Assembly: GCA_035285005.1 (NCBI GenBank)
Contig: JAYKIB010000084.1
Coordinates: 1-36,680 of the forward strand
Direction: 5' to 3'
DNA from: Prochlorothrix sp035285005
Lineage (GTDB): Bacteria; Cyanobacteriota; Cyanobacteriia; Prochlorotrichales; Prochlorotrichaceae
Length of the DNA: 36,680 nt
Every line of letters starts with the position of its first letter. The first letter of the stretch is position 1. The position numbers and the translations under genes were made by a program. Of this stretch, positions 1 through 7,137 are shown in pieces. The notes beneath the pieces were generated by a model that saw nothing but the letters and a program-made list of their open reading frames with translations, made no database searches and had not been told where the DNA came from.

Positions 1-39
1 GGTGGCCCTCTTGAACCAGCTTGAAAAGGAACACCCCCC

Positions 40-495
40 ATGAATCGACGTGAATTTGTGAACTGGATCGGGGTCGGCACCCTGGCCTCTTCGTTGCCCG
101 CTGTCCTGGCAGCCTGTCAATCCGAAACGGCAAGCCCTCCCCCGGCAGCCCCAGCCGCTTCAACCGCCCCGGCCCCCCGCGAAGATGGCTTCGCATCGAT
201 CGGCAGCGTTGCCGAACTAGATGAGGCCGGATCCCTCTCCAGCCTCAACTTCCAGGGCAAACAGGTGGTTGTGGCCCGCGATCCCGCCAACCCAGATGTT
301 GTCGTTGCCCTGGACTCACTCTGTACCCACCAGGGTTGCACCGTCACCTGGGACGCGGAAAGTTTTGCCTGTCCCTGTCATGGGTCCAGCTTTAATCTAG
401 ATGGCACCGTGGCCGCTGGCCCCGCCAGCAGTCCCCTTCCGGTTTATGAGGCCAAGATCCAGGGAGATCAGGTGCTGGTGAAGGCGACCGCCTAA
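40..495 (+). CDS. Rieske [2Fe-2S] protein with Tat-like and lipobox N-terminus
   Basis: A small exported electron-transfer protein of 151 residues. The N-terminus reads MNRREFV followed by a hydrophobic stretch, a twin-arginine-like signal. It ends in VLAAC with Cys26 in a lipobox position, so the mature protein may be a lipid-anchored periplasmic or lumenal protein. A Pro/Ala-rich linker (about residues 30-48) leads to the Rieske fold. Box 1 is CTHQGC (Cys95, His97) and box 2 is CPCHGS (Cys111, His114). Cys100 and Cys113 are placed for the disulfide typical of b6f/bc1-type Rieske proteins. It lacks the long transmembrane N-terminus and the length (about 180 residues) of the main cyanobacterial PetC, so it resembles short PetC3-type or sulfoxide/arsenite-oxidase-type Rieske subunits. 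An AAAGGA-like ribosome site precedes the ATG. No partner oxidase or cytochrome b is visible; upstream context is cut by the window edge. Confidence 0.88.
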   Translation: MNRREFVNWIGVGTLASSLPAVLAACQSETASPPPAAPAASTAPAPREDGFASIGSVAELDEAGSLSSLNFQGKQVVVARDPANPDVVVALDSLCTHQGCTVTWDAESFACPCHGSSFNLDGTVAAGPASSPLPVYEAKIQGDQVLVKATA

Positions 496-536
496 CTCCC
501 CCGGTTGCTTCCACCCCCGGTTGCTGCCACCACGCC

Positions 537-1634
537 CTAGGCCAACGGTGCCGCCAAATCCGGGAACACCTCCCGCACCGCCGGGTGAATCAACTCCTGG
601 TTATAGGTATTCAGCCCCAACCCGAGGGCAGAATCCGCCTTCAATGCGCCTAGGCCCTGATTAGCCAGCTTCAACACATAGGGCAACGTACTGTTATTGA
701 GGGCTTGGGTCGCGGTCCAAGGCACCGCACCCGGCATATTGGGCACCCCATAGTGAACCACCCCTTTCTCCACATAGGTGGGCTCCGTATGGGATGTGGG
801 CCGTAGCGTCTCGATACAGCCCCCCTGGTCCACCGCCACATCCACCAACACCGAACCCGTTGGCATCTGGGCCACTAACGATCGCGGCACCAGGGTCGGC
901 GGACGACGACCGGGCACCAACACCGCCCCAATCAGCAGATCCGCATTGGGCACCACCGTTTCGAGCAACTGCGGCGTGTTGTAGAGCAACTGCACCCGCG
1001 AACCAAACACCGTTTCCAAGTAGGCTAGCCGATCGACATTAATATCAAACACCGTCACCTGGGCACCCAGACCCACGGCCATCCGAGCCGCTTCGGTGCC
1101 CACAACACCACCCCCCAAGATCACCACCTGACCGGGCCGCACACCGGGCACTCCCCCCAACAAAACGCCGCGTCCCCCCTGCTGCCGCTCCAAAAACCGC
1201 GCCCCAAACTGGACCGATAACCGTCCCGCAATGATACTCATGGGAGTGAGGAGGGGCAGTCGGCCATCGGGCAATTCCACGGTTTCGTAGGCAACGGCAG
1301 TCACGCCCTTGTCCATCAGCACCTGAGTCAGGCCCCGATCGGCAGCTAAATGTAAGTAGGTAAAGAGAATTTGCCCCTTGCGCAGCCGATCGTACTCCGA
1401 TCGCAACGGTTCCTTCACCTTGACCACCATATCGCGCCCCCAGGCTTGCTCCGCACCGGGCACGATCGCGCCTCCCGCCGCCTGGTAATCCTCATCCTGG
1501 AACCCAGCTCCAACGCCGGCCTGGGTTTCCACAAATACGCGATGTCCCGCCTCGGTCAGCACCCGCACACTACTGGGGCTCAAGCCGACGCGAAATTCTT
1601 GGTCCTTGGTTTCCTTGGGCAGTCCGATTTCCAT
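537..1634 (-). CDS. ald: Alanine dehydrogenase
   Basis: NAD-dependent alanine dehydrogenase (L-alanine to pyruvate and ammonium, reversible), cytosolic, 365 residues, close to the usual 360-375. The N-terminal catalytic domain begins MEIGLPKETKDQEFRVGLSP, carries the VVKVKEP segment with the substrate Lys, and has FTYLHLAAD with the catalytic His. The Rossmann domain is marked by VVILGGGVVGTEAARM, and DVAVDQGG supplies the conserved Asp. I chose the ATG at 1634 because family alignment starts at MEIGLPKE; the frame extends 13 codons further upstream (to 1673), but that extension is not family-like. No strong Shine-Dalgarno sequence is visible. It is transcribed toward the Rieske gene (convergent) and away from the Hlip gene. 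Together with glutamate synthase at the other end of the window it belongs to nitrogen assimilation, but the two are not linked. Confidence 0.95.
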   Translation of the reverse strand: MEIGLPKETKDQEFRVGLSPSSVRVLTEAGHRVFVETQAGVGAGFQDEDYQAAGGAIVPGAEQAWGRDMVVKVKEPLRSEYDRLRKGQILFTYLHLAADRGLTQVLMDKGVTAVAYETVELPDGRLPLLTPMSIIAGRLSVQFGARFLERQQGGRGVLLGGVPGVRPGQVVILGGGVVGTEAARMAVGLGAQVTVFDINVDRLAYLETVFGSRVQLLYNTPQLLETVVPNADLLIGAVLVPGRRPPTLVPRSLVAQMPTGSVLVDVAVDQGGCIETLRPTSHTEPTYVEKGVVHYGVPNMPGAVPWTATQALNNSTLPYVLKLANQGLGALKADSALGLGLNTYNQELIHPAVREVFPDLAAPLA

Positions 1635-1931
1635 GGTTGTTTTGGAGATGAGGTGAGCGGGTTGAAAAATCAATTCTATAGCGGCTCATACCGAGGGGCA
1701 GCACCACGCGGCGATCGCGGGAACAGCAGGTGATGCAACCGATCGCATCACCCATGACGCAAGCGGTCACACAACAGCAGGTAGGGGCCGATCGCCCTTG
1801 TTCCAGTATGGCAGAGAGCCTGTAGTATGGTTGGAGGGATTTTGGGGGCCGCTATCCTATCCATTGGGTCTGTTCAAAAGACCCTCCCCCTAATCGGCCA
1901 TCATCCACCTTTTCTACCCGCCAACTTGAAC

Positions 1932-2141
1932 ATGACTACGCCTGCGTCAGAATCCGCCTCCACCCCTTCCACCACGGTTCCCCAACCGTCCCGCATTCCC
2001 GCTCCCGTCCGCCCCAAGGCCGGATTTACCCGCTATGCGGAACGCCTCAACGGACGGCTAGCTATGACAGCCTTCACGGTGGTGATTTTGGTGGAGTTGG
2101 TCACGGGCCACGGCGTGCTGCATTGGCTAGGGCTTTATTAA
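1932..2141 (+). CDS. High-light-inducible (Hlip/SCP) single-helix chlorophyll-binding protein
   Basis: A 69-residue one-helix member of the light-harvesting-like family. The first half is Ser/Thr/Pro rich and soluble. The second half has the chlorophyll a/b-binding-type motif AERLNGRLAMTAF followed by one hydrophobic helix containing VELVTGHG. In this family the Glu and Asn/Arg of ExxNGRxAM bind chlorophyll and form an intermolecular ion pair in a dimer, and the protein protects photosystem assembly intermediates under stress. The ATG at 1932 gives a normal family length; the open frame from 1827 adds an unrelated extension. The stop is immediately followed by a GC-rich hairpin that looks like a degenerate copy of the local 99-bp repeat. 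Expected to be stress or high-light regulated, but I see no clear HLR1 site upstream. Confidence 0.9.
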   Translation: MTTPASESASTPSTTVPQPSRIPAPVRPKAGFTRYAERLNGRLAMTAFTVVILVELVTGHGVLHWLGLY

Positions 2142-2142
2142 G

Positions 2143-2230
2143 GAGCGGGGGGGGGCGGCTTCGCCACCCCCGCCAAACCCTGGGGCCGATCGGGGCGATC
2201 GCCCCAAAATTTGGATTAACCAAGATGCCC
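2143..2230 (+). repeat. Degenerate copy of the 99-bp element after hli
   Basis: Directly after the Hlip stop there is a GC-rich hairpin with a CTTCG turn, then AAACCCTGG, matching the order hairpin then AACCCTG of intact copies. The outer inverted repeats are eroded, so boundaries are approximate. It probably provides a 3'-end hairpin for the Hlip mRNA. Confidence 0.45.
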
Positions 2231-2234
2231 TTGG

Positions 2235-2292
2235 CTAGGGGCTGCCATCATGTAACCCGAGACTGCCCTCAGGGCAAGGGACACAGCCCTTG
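2235..2292. repeat. Second inverted-repeat family, copy 1 (about 58 bp)
   Basis: The stretch begins CTAGGGGCTG and ends ACAGCCCTTGG, with an internal CTGCCCTCAGGGCA palindrome. A related copy lies at 5338-5398, sharing the ends plus GGGACACAGCCC and ATGCCCTC/CTGCCCTC. Just downstream (2318-2400) is a third repeated stretch containing TGCCGAATCCCCC and TCCCTCTTG, also found near 26535-26560. Confidence 0.55.
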
Positions 2293-2457
2293 GAGGATGT
2301 TTAAAAACTTCGGCCAAGGGCTGGAGGTCCCTGCCGAATCCCCCCCAGTCTCCCTCTTGAAGGAAGAAAAGACCGGTCCCCCTTGTAAAGGGGGTTAGGA
2401 GGGGGGTTAGGGGGGATTCTCTTAGGGGTACCTTGAGCTAATTCGTGAGCTAAATTC

Positions 2458-3822
2458 GTGAGCATTGATATCCAGCTAGAGCAACAGGACCCACATCAAG
2501 TTCTTCACCTCACTCCCCAGGGGGAGATTTCACTGCGGGGAACCGTGAAAATTCCCGGGGATAAGTCCATTTCCCACCGTGCCTTGATGTTAGGGGCGAT
2601 TGCAGACGGTGAGACCCGGATTGAGGGCCTATTACTGGGGGAAGATCCCCAAAGCACCGCCCACTGCTTTCAGGCCATGGGGGTCGAAATTTCGCCCCTG
2701 AATACGGAACTGGTCACCGTCAAAGGCGTGGGCCTGGGCAATCTCCAGGAGCCCGATCGGGTGTTGGATGCGGGCAACTCGGGCACCACCCTCCGACTGA
2801 TGTTGGGGCTGTTGGCATCCCAACCCGATCGCTTCTTCACCGTCACCGGCGATCAGTCCCTACGTCGCCGCCCCATGTCCCGCGTCGTCAAACCCTTGAC
2901 CCAGATGGGAGCCCAAATTTGGGGCCGCCAAAGTAATACCCTGGCCCCCCTCGCCGTCCAGGGCCAACCCCTGAAGCCCACCCACTACGCCTCTCCCGTG
3001 GCCTCAGCCCAGGTCAAATCCTGTGTACTGCTGGCGGGACTGCTCACCGACGGCGAAACCACGGTCACCGAGCCGGCCCTATCCCGCGACCACAGTGAAC
3101 GGATGTTGCGAGCCTTTGGCGCCAAGGTGGAAGTGAATCCCGAGCGTCGCAGTGTGACCCTAACCGGACCTGCACAGTTACAGGGTCAGTCGGTGGTGGT
3201 ACCGGGGGATATTAGCTCAGCGGCGTTCTGGCTTGTGGCCGGGGCGATCGTGCCCGGTTCCGAACTGTTGATCGAGAATGTGGGCATTAATCCAACGCGC
3301 ACGGGCATTTTAGAAGCATTGGAACGGATGGGAGCCGAGATTACCCTGGAAAACCAGCGGGAGGTGACGGGGGAGCCGGTGGCGGATCTACGGGTTCGAT
3401 CGAGCCAGCTGCAGGGCTGCGAAATTGGAGGCGAGCTGATTCCCCGGTTGATTGATGAAATCCCGATCCTGGCGGTGGCCGCCACCTGTGCCCGAGGCAC
3501 CACGGTGATTCGGGATGCGGAGGAGTTGCGGGTGAAGGAGAGCGATCGGCTGGCGGTGATGGCCAGTCAGCTCAGCAAAATGGGCGCCCAGGTGACGGAA
3601 CGACCCGATGGGCTGGAGATTACGGGGGGAACACCCCTGACGGGCGCAGCCGTGGACAGTTACACCGATCACCGCATTGCCATGAGTTTCGCGATCGCCG
3701 CCCTTGTGGCCCAGGGCAAAACCCACATCGCTCGGGCAGAGGCCGCCTCGATTTCCTACCCCACCTTTTTCAGCACGCTTGAGGGTCTGTGTACCGGTAG
3801 CGCCAGCACGGATGGCCCGTGA
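2458..3822 (+). CDS. aroA: 3-phosphoshikimate 1-carboxyvinyltransferase (EPSP synthase), class II type
   Basis: Sixth step of the shikimate pathway: transfers the enolpyruvyl group of PEP to shikimate-3-phosphate. It is 454 residues, slightly long because of a cyanobacterial-style N-terminal tail. Substrate-binding motifs appear in order: PGDKSISHRALMLG (about 33-46), LDAGNSGTTLRLMLG (about 102-116), RRRPMSR, SAQVKSCVLLAGL, RDHSERML, PGDISSAAFW, NPTRTG, LRVKESDRLAV and DHRIAMSF. The SAQVK, RDHSE, RxxxR and NPTR signatures are those of class II, naturally glyphosate-tolerant enzymes (established family knowledge). The start used is GTG at 2458; no ATG gives a complete N-terminus before PGDKSIS. 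It stands alone, between repeat-rich spacers. Confidence 0.95.
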   Translation: MSIDIQLEQQDPHQVLHLTPQGEISLRGTVKIPGDKSISHRALMLGAIADGETRIEGLLLGEDPQSTAHCFQAMGVEISPLNTELVTVKGVGLGNLQEPDRVLDAGNSGTTLRLMLGLLASQPDRFFTVTGDQSLRRRPMSRVVKPLTQMGAQIWGRQSNTLAPLAVQGQPLKPTHYASPVASAQVKSCVLLAGLLTDGETTVTEPALSRDHSERMLRAFGAKVEVNPERRSVTLTGPAQLQGQSVVVPGDISSAAFWLVAGAIVPGSELLIENVGINPTRTGILEALERMGAEITLENQREVTGEPVADLRVRSSQLQGCEIGGELIPRLIDEIPILAVAATCARGTTVIRDAEELRVKESDRLAVMASQLSKMGAQVTERPDGLEITGGTPLTGAAVDSYTDHRIAMSFAIAALVAQGKTHIARAEAASISYPTFFSTLEGLCTGSASTDGP

Positions 3823-4004
3823 AGGGATTGAACAGTGGAGGCACGTTCGTATGCCAACCGGGTCTCGAATCCCCCCATCAAGTCTCGGTCTAACGGAAGG
3901 CAGGGAACAAGGCCGGGAATTTTTCGTGCTCCCCCCTTTCTGAATCGATGCTGATCTATGCTGGAAACACATCACTGGAAATACACCACTGGAAATACAC
4001 CACG
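3823..4004. other. Spacer after aroA with a 14-bp tandem repeat
   Basis: No gene seen. At 3971-4003 a 14-bp unit is repeated: ATCACTGGAAATAC, ACCACTGGAAATAC, then a partial ACCAC, directly before the first 99-bp-family element. The stretch 3823-3943 stays open in one frame but matches nothing I recognise. Confidence 0.6.
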
Positions 4005-4094
4005 GGGCACCTCGATTAATACGGGCGATCGGCCAGATCGATCGCCATAGACCTGATTTTGACGTGACCCACTAGACGCTCACTTTTCCCGTTT
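4005..4094 (+). repeat. 99-bp element, copy missing its right end
   Basis: Starts with GGGCACCTCGATTAAT, then a hairpin with GGGCGATCG and CGATCGCC arms, then AGACCTGATTTTGACGTG, matching the internal CCTGATTCTGCCGTG of intact copies. The right inverted repeat is unclear; the next copy begins at 4095, so the two may overlap or have been joined by deletion. Confidence 0.65.
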
Positions 4095-4207
4095 GGGCAC
4101 TTCGAGGCACTGGGGTGATGCATTGGGGTGGGCGGCTTTGCCGCCCACCCCCAGTCCTGATTTTTGCGTCGGTCACCCCACAAACATGGGGATTTTTCGA
4201 GGTGCCC
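4095..4207 (+). repeat. 99-bp element, long variant
   Basis: Left end GGGCACTTCGA, right end TCGAGGTGCCC, central hairpin with GGGGTGGGCGGC and GCCGCCCACCCC arms around TTT. It is 113 bp, about 14 bp longer than the standard copy between left end and hairpin. Flanks GTTT and CTTT match at three of four positions. Confidence 0.85.
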
Positions 4208-4240
4208 CTTTGCTAGACCTCTTGGACACTCTGGGTTCCG

Positions 4241-5341
4241 ATGGACTTATTCGTTTTAGAAAATACTTTAGATAACGCCGCCTTTGCGATCCTGTTCGTC
4301 ACCATGCTGCTGTATTGGAGCAGTATCGCCTTTCCTCGGGTGACCGTGTTCTGGACCTTGGGCAGCGGCGGCATGGCGATCGCCAGTCTGTGCACCACCG
4401 CTCTCCTCATCGCCCGCTGGGTTGAGGCCGGCTACTTCCCCATCAGCAACCTCTACGAATCCCTCTTTTTCTTGACCTGGGGCATCACCACGGTTCACCT
4501 CATCGCCGAGAGCATGAGTCGGAACCGTCTGGTGGGCGCGTTTACGGCTCCCGTCGCCATGGGGATTACGGCGTTTGCCACCCTCTCTTTGCCCGACTCC
4601 ATGCAAGCCTCGGAACCCCTGGTGCCTGCGCTCAAGTCCAACTGGCTGATGATGCATGTGAGTGTGATGATGCTCAGCTATGCCACCCTACTGGTAGGTT
4701 CATTACTGGCGATCGCGTTCCTAGTGGTCACCCGAGGCCAAAATATCGAACTGCGGGGTAGTTCCGTGGGCACCGGTGCCTTCCGGAGCAAGGGCCTGAC
4801 CGAGACCCCGGCCCCAACCCCGGGCACCACTGCACCAACTACCGCTGGCCAGCCAACTTCTGTGGCCTCACCAACTGTAACGCCCTCCCCAGAGCCGGTC
4901 CTCGTCGGCAGCGTCGCAGCCACCGCCACCGCAACAACCGCCACGGTCACCCTAACGCGCACCATAGCCAGCACTGCGCCCAGCCCCAGCACCACCACGG
5001 CAACCCTTTCCCCCCAGCGCCTCACCCTCGCTGACACCCTGGATAATATTAGTTACCGCATTATTGGCCTCGGCTTTCCCCTGCTGACGATCGGAATTAT
5101 TGCCGGAGCCGTGTGGGCGAACGAGGCCTGGGGCACCTACTGGAGCTGGGATCCCAAGGAAACCTGGGCGCTGATTACCTGGCTGGTGTTTGCGGCCTAT
5201 CTCCATGCCCGCATCACCAAGGGATGGCAAGGTCGTCGTCCGGCTATTTTGGCTGCCACTGGGTTTGCCGTGGTCTGGGTCTGCTATCTGGGGGTCAACA
5301 TCCTCGGGAAGGGACTCCACAGCTACGGCTGGTTTTTCTAG
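4241..5341 (+). CDS. ccsA: Cytochrome c biogenesis protein CcsA (ResC family; also named CcsB)
   Basis: Integral membrane protein of System II cytochrome c maturation. With Ccs1/ResB it carries heme across the thylakoid or plasma membrane and attaches it to CxxCH apocytochromes such as cytochrome c6 and cytochrome f. It is 366 residues with several membrane helices. The heme-handling WWD segment is WGTYWSWDPKETWALITW (about 297-314), and conserved His residues occur at about 139 (MMHVS), 322 (YLHARI) and 360 (LHSYGW). The LYESLFFLTW motif is also typical. Unusual: a Thr/Pro/Ala/Ser linker of about 90 residues (171-262) between the middle and last helices, which many homologues lack. The stop codon overlaps the first bases of an inverted repeat (5338-5398). 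The partner ccs1 is not in the window. Confidence 0.93.
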   Translation: MDLFVLENTLDNAAFAILFVTMLLYWSSIAFPRVTVFWTLGSGGMAIASLCTTALLIARWVEAGYFPISNLYESLFFLTWGITTVHLIAESMSRNRLVGAFTAPVAMGITAFATLSLPDSMQASEPLVPALKSNWLMMHVSVMMLSYATLLVGSLLAIAFLVVTRGQNIELRGSSVGTGAFRSKGLTETPAPTPGTTAPTTAGQPTSVASPTVTPSPEPVLVGSVAATATATTATVTLTRTIASTAPSPSTTTATLSPQRLTLADTLDNISYRIIGLGFPLLTIGIIAGAVWANEAWGTYWSWDPKETWALITWLVFAAYLHARITKGWQGRRPAILAATGFAVVWVCYLGVNILGKGLHSYGWFF

Positions 5342-5398
5342 GGGCTGTCATCATTACAATCCCAGAATGCCCTCGGAATTCAGGGACACAGCCCCTAG
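5338..5398. repeat. Second inverted-repeat family, copy 2 (61 bp)
   Basis: Perfect 11-bp ends, CTAGGGGCTGT and ACAGCCCCTAG. The ccsA stop TAG (5339-5341) lies inside the left end. A shorter, less perfect relative is at 2235-2292. The fold would give a stem-loop at the ccsA mRNA 3' end. Confidence 0.65.
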
Positions 5399-5547
5399 CT
5401 CTTAAAACTGGGGCGGGCGTGTAACTCTGATATCGCCAGGTTTCTACCGTTAATTGATGACACACCCTGGCAATCTATCATCCAGTAACCTGCGCAAAGG
5501 TCAAGACCTGCCCAAAGGTCAGGGTTGAGTCAGGCGGCCTCGCCGCC

Positions 5548-5650
5548 GCCCGACTCTGTTAGCAGTCCGACTCTGTTAGCTGCCCGACTCTGCGAGCTAC
5601 CCAAACCTGATTAGCCGCCCGACCCTGTTAGTTGCCCGACCGCATCCCAG
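5548..5650 (+). repeat. 17-bp tandem repeat, six imperfect units
   Basis: Units starting at 5548, 5565, 5582, 5599, 5617 and 5634, consensus GCCCGACTCTGTTAGCT. One unit is 18 bp and the last is diverged. It fills much of the ccsA-DUF3288 spacer and ends 58 bp before the next start codon. The units are contiguous, with no spacers, so this is not a CRISPR array. The rest of the spacer (5399-5547) shows no gene. Confidence 0.85.
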
Positions 5651-5707
5651 CATCTATCAATCGCCTCTGGACCTTACCGTCCGCCCAACGTTTCGCAGAT
5701 TTTCCCC

Positions 5708-5998
5708 ATGGCTGAGTCGGCCCAACAAACCCAACAACATCCCCAGTGGGCGATCGATCGCCTCACCGCCAATCAAATCCTGGCAGGGGACATGAGTGAT
5801 ATGGCACTCGTGGAACTGGCCCGATTAAAAATCCGCTACCAAGGCTTTCCCGGTGCCCAGGACATTCAAGACAGCTTGGCCGAAGCGATGCAACGCTGGG
5901 GGCTAACGGAGGACGATCTCTTTGCCCGCACCCGAGCCATTCATGCACAACAAAAGATTTACCGCAGTACCGGCGAAGATCTAGAAGACTGGACTTAG
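5708..5998 (+). CDS. DUF3288 family protein
   Basis: A 96-residue soluble protein matching the cyanobacterial DUF3288 pattern: a start rich in Gln and His (QQHPQWAIDR), then LVELARLKIRYQGFPGAQDIQ and a C-terminal helical segment ending in acidic residues. The function of the family is unknown. No signal peptide, membrane segment or metal motif is visible. The ATG at 5708 fits the family length. It is followed by a spacer of about 300 bp and faces the psaL terminator convergently. It could be a small regulatory or assembly factor, but nothing in the sequence shows this. Confidence 0.75.
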   Translation: MAESAQQTQQHPQWAIDRLTANQILAGDMSDMALVELARLKIRYQGFPGAQDIQDSLAEAMQRWGLTEDDLFARTRAIHAQQKIYRSTGEDLEDWT

Positions 5999-6106
5999 AG
6001 GGGGGTGGAAAAGCCCCAGTCCAGTGCTGTAAACCCCCGGAACGTCCTCTTCGGCCTCCCCTAACGCCACTGTAGGCCCCACAAAACTCGCTGTAGGCCC
6101 CGCAAG

Positions 6107-6153
6107 CCCAGGGTTGGGAGTGGGCTGAGCGGAGTCAAAGCCCACCCCAAGGA
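6107..6153. repeat. Dispersed cyanobacterial-style palindrome
   Basis: Contains GTGGGCTGAGCGGAGTCAAA and AGCCCAC, giving a 7-bp stem. The CTGAGCGGAGTC core is a repeat theme I associate with several cyanobacterial genomes. Just upstream (6070-6105) CTGTAGGCCCC occurs twice, 21-22 bp apart. Confidence 0.45.
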
Positions 6154-6189
6154 AGCGGGATGTCCGACCCAAAATTCCGACCCAAAATA

Positions 6190-6227
6190 AAACGATCGCA
6201 CCCCCTATCACGAGGATGCGATCGTTT
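6190..6227 (-). terminator. Terminator of psaL (minus strand)
   Basis: Arms AAACGATCGCA and TGCGATCGTTT form a perfect 11-bp stem. On the minus strand the second arm runs into TTTTATTTTGG, so it best serves psaL, about 70 bp upstream. The stem contains HIP1-like GCGATCG. Confidence 0.7.
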
Positions 6228-6294
6228 CAGTCTGCAACGTGATTCAGTCGGCAACGTGCAGGGCTAAGCCATCACCTCACACTAGCCTTGGACC

Positions 6295-6780
6295 TCACGA
6301 GGACCAAACACCAGCCGCCATCTTCACCATGGGCAGAATATGGGGAGTGGCACAGAGGAAATAGGCAAACAGCGCACCGCCGCAGCCGCCCAGTAGGAAA
6401 CCGCTAGCAAACTCACTCCAGCCCTCACGGGTACCGAACTCCTCGGGGGGGTTGGGGTTGGTCGCCGTGGGTTCGGGCTTGCTGACCCCAGCCGCTGCAT
6501 ACAGAGACAGGGCGATCGTCAGGATCGCAACCATACCAATGGTGGCGAGGAAACCCGCTGTGGTGGCGAACTCACTATCCCGCAGGGGACCGAGCAGCGC
6601 AAAAGGACCATAGATAAAATAGCCATGGGCCATGCCCACTTCTAAGCCGCGACGGTTTGCCGATAAACCGGGACGGTAGGCGGGGAGATTATTTAAAAAG
6701 GCTTTGACAACAGAAGAAGAGTTAAAAGGGGTAGCTAGATTCCCAACTTGGGGATCCCCAGCTTGAATCAAATCTGCCAT
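6295..6780 (-). CDS. psaL: Photosystem I reaction centre subunit XI (PsaL)
   Basis: Thylakoid membrane subunit that lies at the centre of the PSI trimer and helps bind chlorophyll and carotenoid; 161 residues, normal for the family. Visible family features are the N-terminal soluble stretch (GDPQVGNLATPFN, then LPAYRPGLSANRRGLEVGMAHGYFIYGPF) and three hydrophobic helices: about 51-66, about 75-98 and about 124-156. The last two are separated by a Pro/Asn loop. The ATG at 6780 is chosen because family members begin here and AGGAGATCCACCTAC gives a good ribosome site; 16 upstream in-frame codons are not conserved. It lies 204 bp downstream of psaI on the same strand. psaF and psaJ are absent, unlike the psaF/J/L/I arrangement reported for PSI tetramer formers, so a psaI-psaL, trimer-type context is more likely (inference). 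Confidence 0.97.
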   Translation of the reverse strand: MADLIQAGDPQVGNLATPFNSSSVVKAFLNNLPAYRPGLSANRRGLEVGMAHGYFIYGPFALLGPLRDSEFATTAGFLATIGMVAILTIALSLYAAAGVSKPEPTATNPNPPEEFGTREGWSEFASGFLLGGCGGALFAYFLCATPHILPMVKMAAGVWSS

Positions 6781-6830
6781 GTAGGTGGATCTCCTGGACT
6801 TGACATAACGATCGGGGCGTGGCTGCACAA

Positions 6831-6848
6831 AAGAGGGCTAGCCCTCTT
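6831..6848 (-). terminator. Palindrome between psaI and psaL, possible attenuator or processing site
   Basis: Perfect 18-bp palindrome AAGAGGGCTAGCCCTCTT, followed on the minus strand by TTGTG. It sits in the 204-bp spacer, 50 bp before psaL. The U tract is too short for a strong terminator, so partial termination or mRNA processing between psaI and psaL is the likely role. Confidence 0.45.
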
Positions 6849-6984
6849 CCCCCTAGAAGCGTCCGGGGGAATACCGCCACAAAAACATGAAACTTCTCCC
6901 ATGATTTAGGCGATAACCTCTCACAAGGAGGGGTTTACTCCAAACTAGGTAAGAAGTTGCTGAAATCGAAGCCGCTAGACTGGC

Positions 6985-7101
6985 TTAGGACTCGGATTCG
7001 ATGTACTGGAAAAATAGCCCCATGGCTACAGCAGACATCACCAGACCCACGAGGGGAACCATGATGAAGGGCAAGAAGGAGGCAGCGTAATCGCCGGTCA
7101 T
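6985..7101 (-). CDS. psaI: Photosystem I subunit VIII (PsaI)
   Basis: A 38-residue single-helix thylakoid protein. The translation starts MTGDYAASFLPFIMVPLVG and ends FFQYIESES, matching PsaI: a short polar N-terminus, the ASFLPFIMVP motif, one transmembrane helix (about 8-30) and a charged tail. PsaI contacts PsaL and stabilises it in the trimer. The ribosome site is AGGAG, 8 bases before the ATG. psaI leads psaL in the same direction, consistent with co-transcription. A 99-bp repeat begins 36 bp upstream of its start codon, so part of that repeat could be in the 5' leader. Confidence 0.93.
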   Translation of the reverse strand: MTGDYAASFLPFIMVPLVGLVMSAVAMGLFFQYIESES

Positions 7102-7137
7102 TCTATATTCTCCTGATTAGAAGGCTAATAAACTTCA

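Noticed and set aside
1827..1931. Longer N-terminus for the Hlip gene
   Set aside because: The extra 35 residues are unlike the family, and the ATG at 1932 gives the normal small protein.
3820..3895. tRNA-like look of the sequence after aroA (GTCTCGAATCC, GGATGG/CCATC)
   Set aside because: No proper T arm with TTCRA, no D arm, no anticodon stem of five pairs.
5548..5650. CRISPR array
   Set aside because: The 17-bp units are contiguous and imperfect, with no unique spacers and no cas genes nearby.
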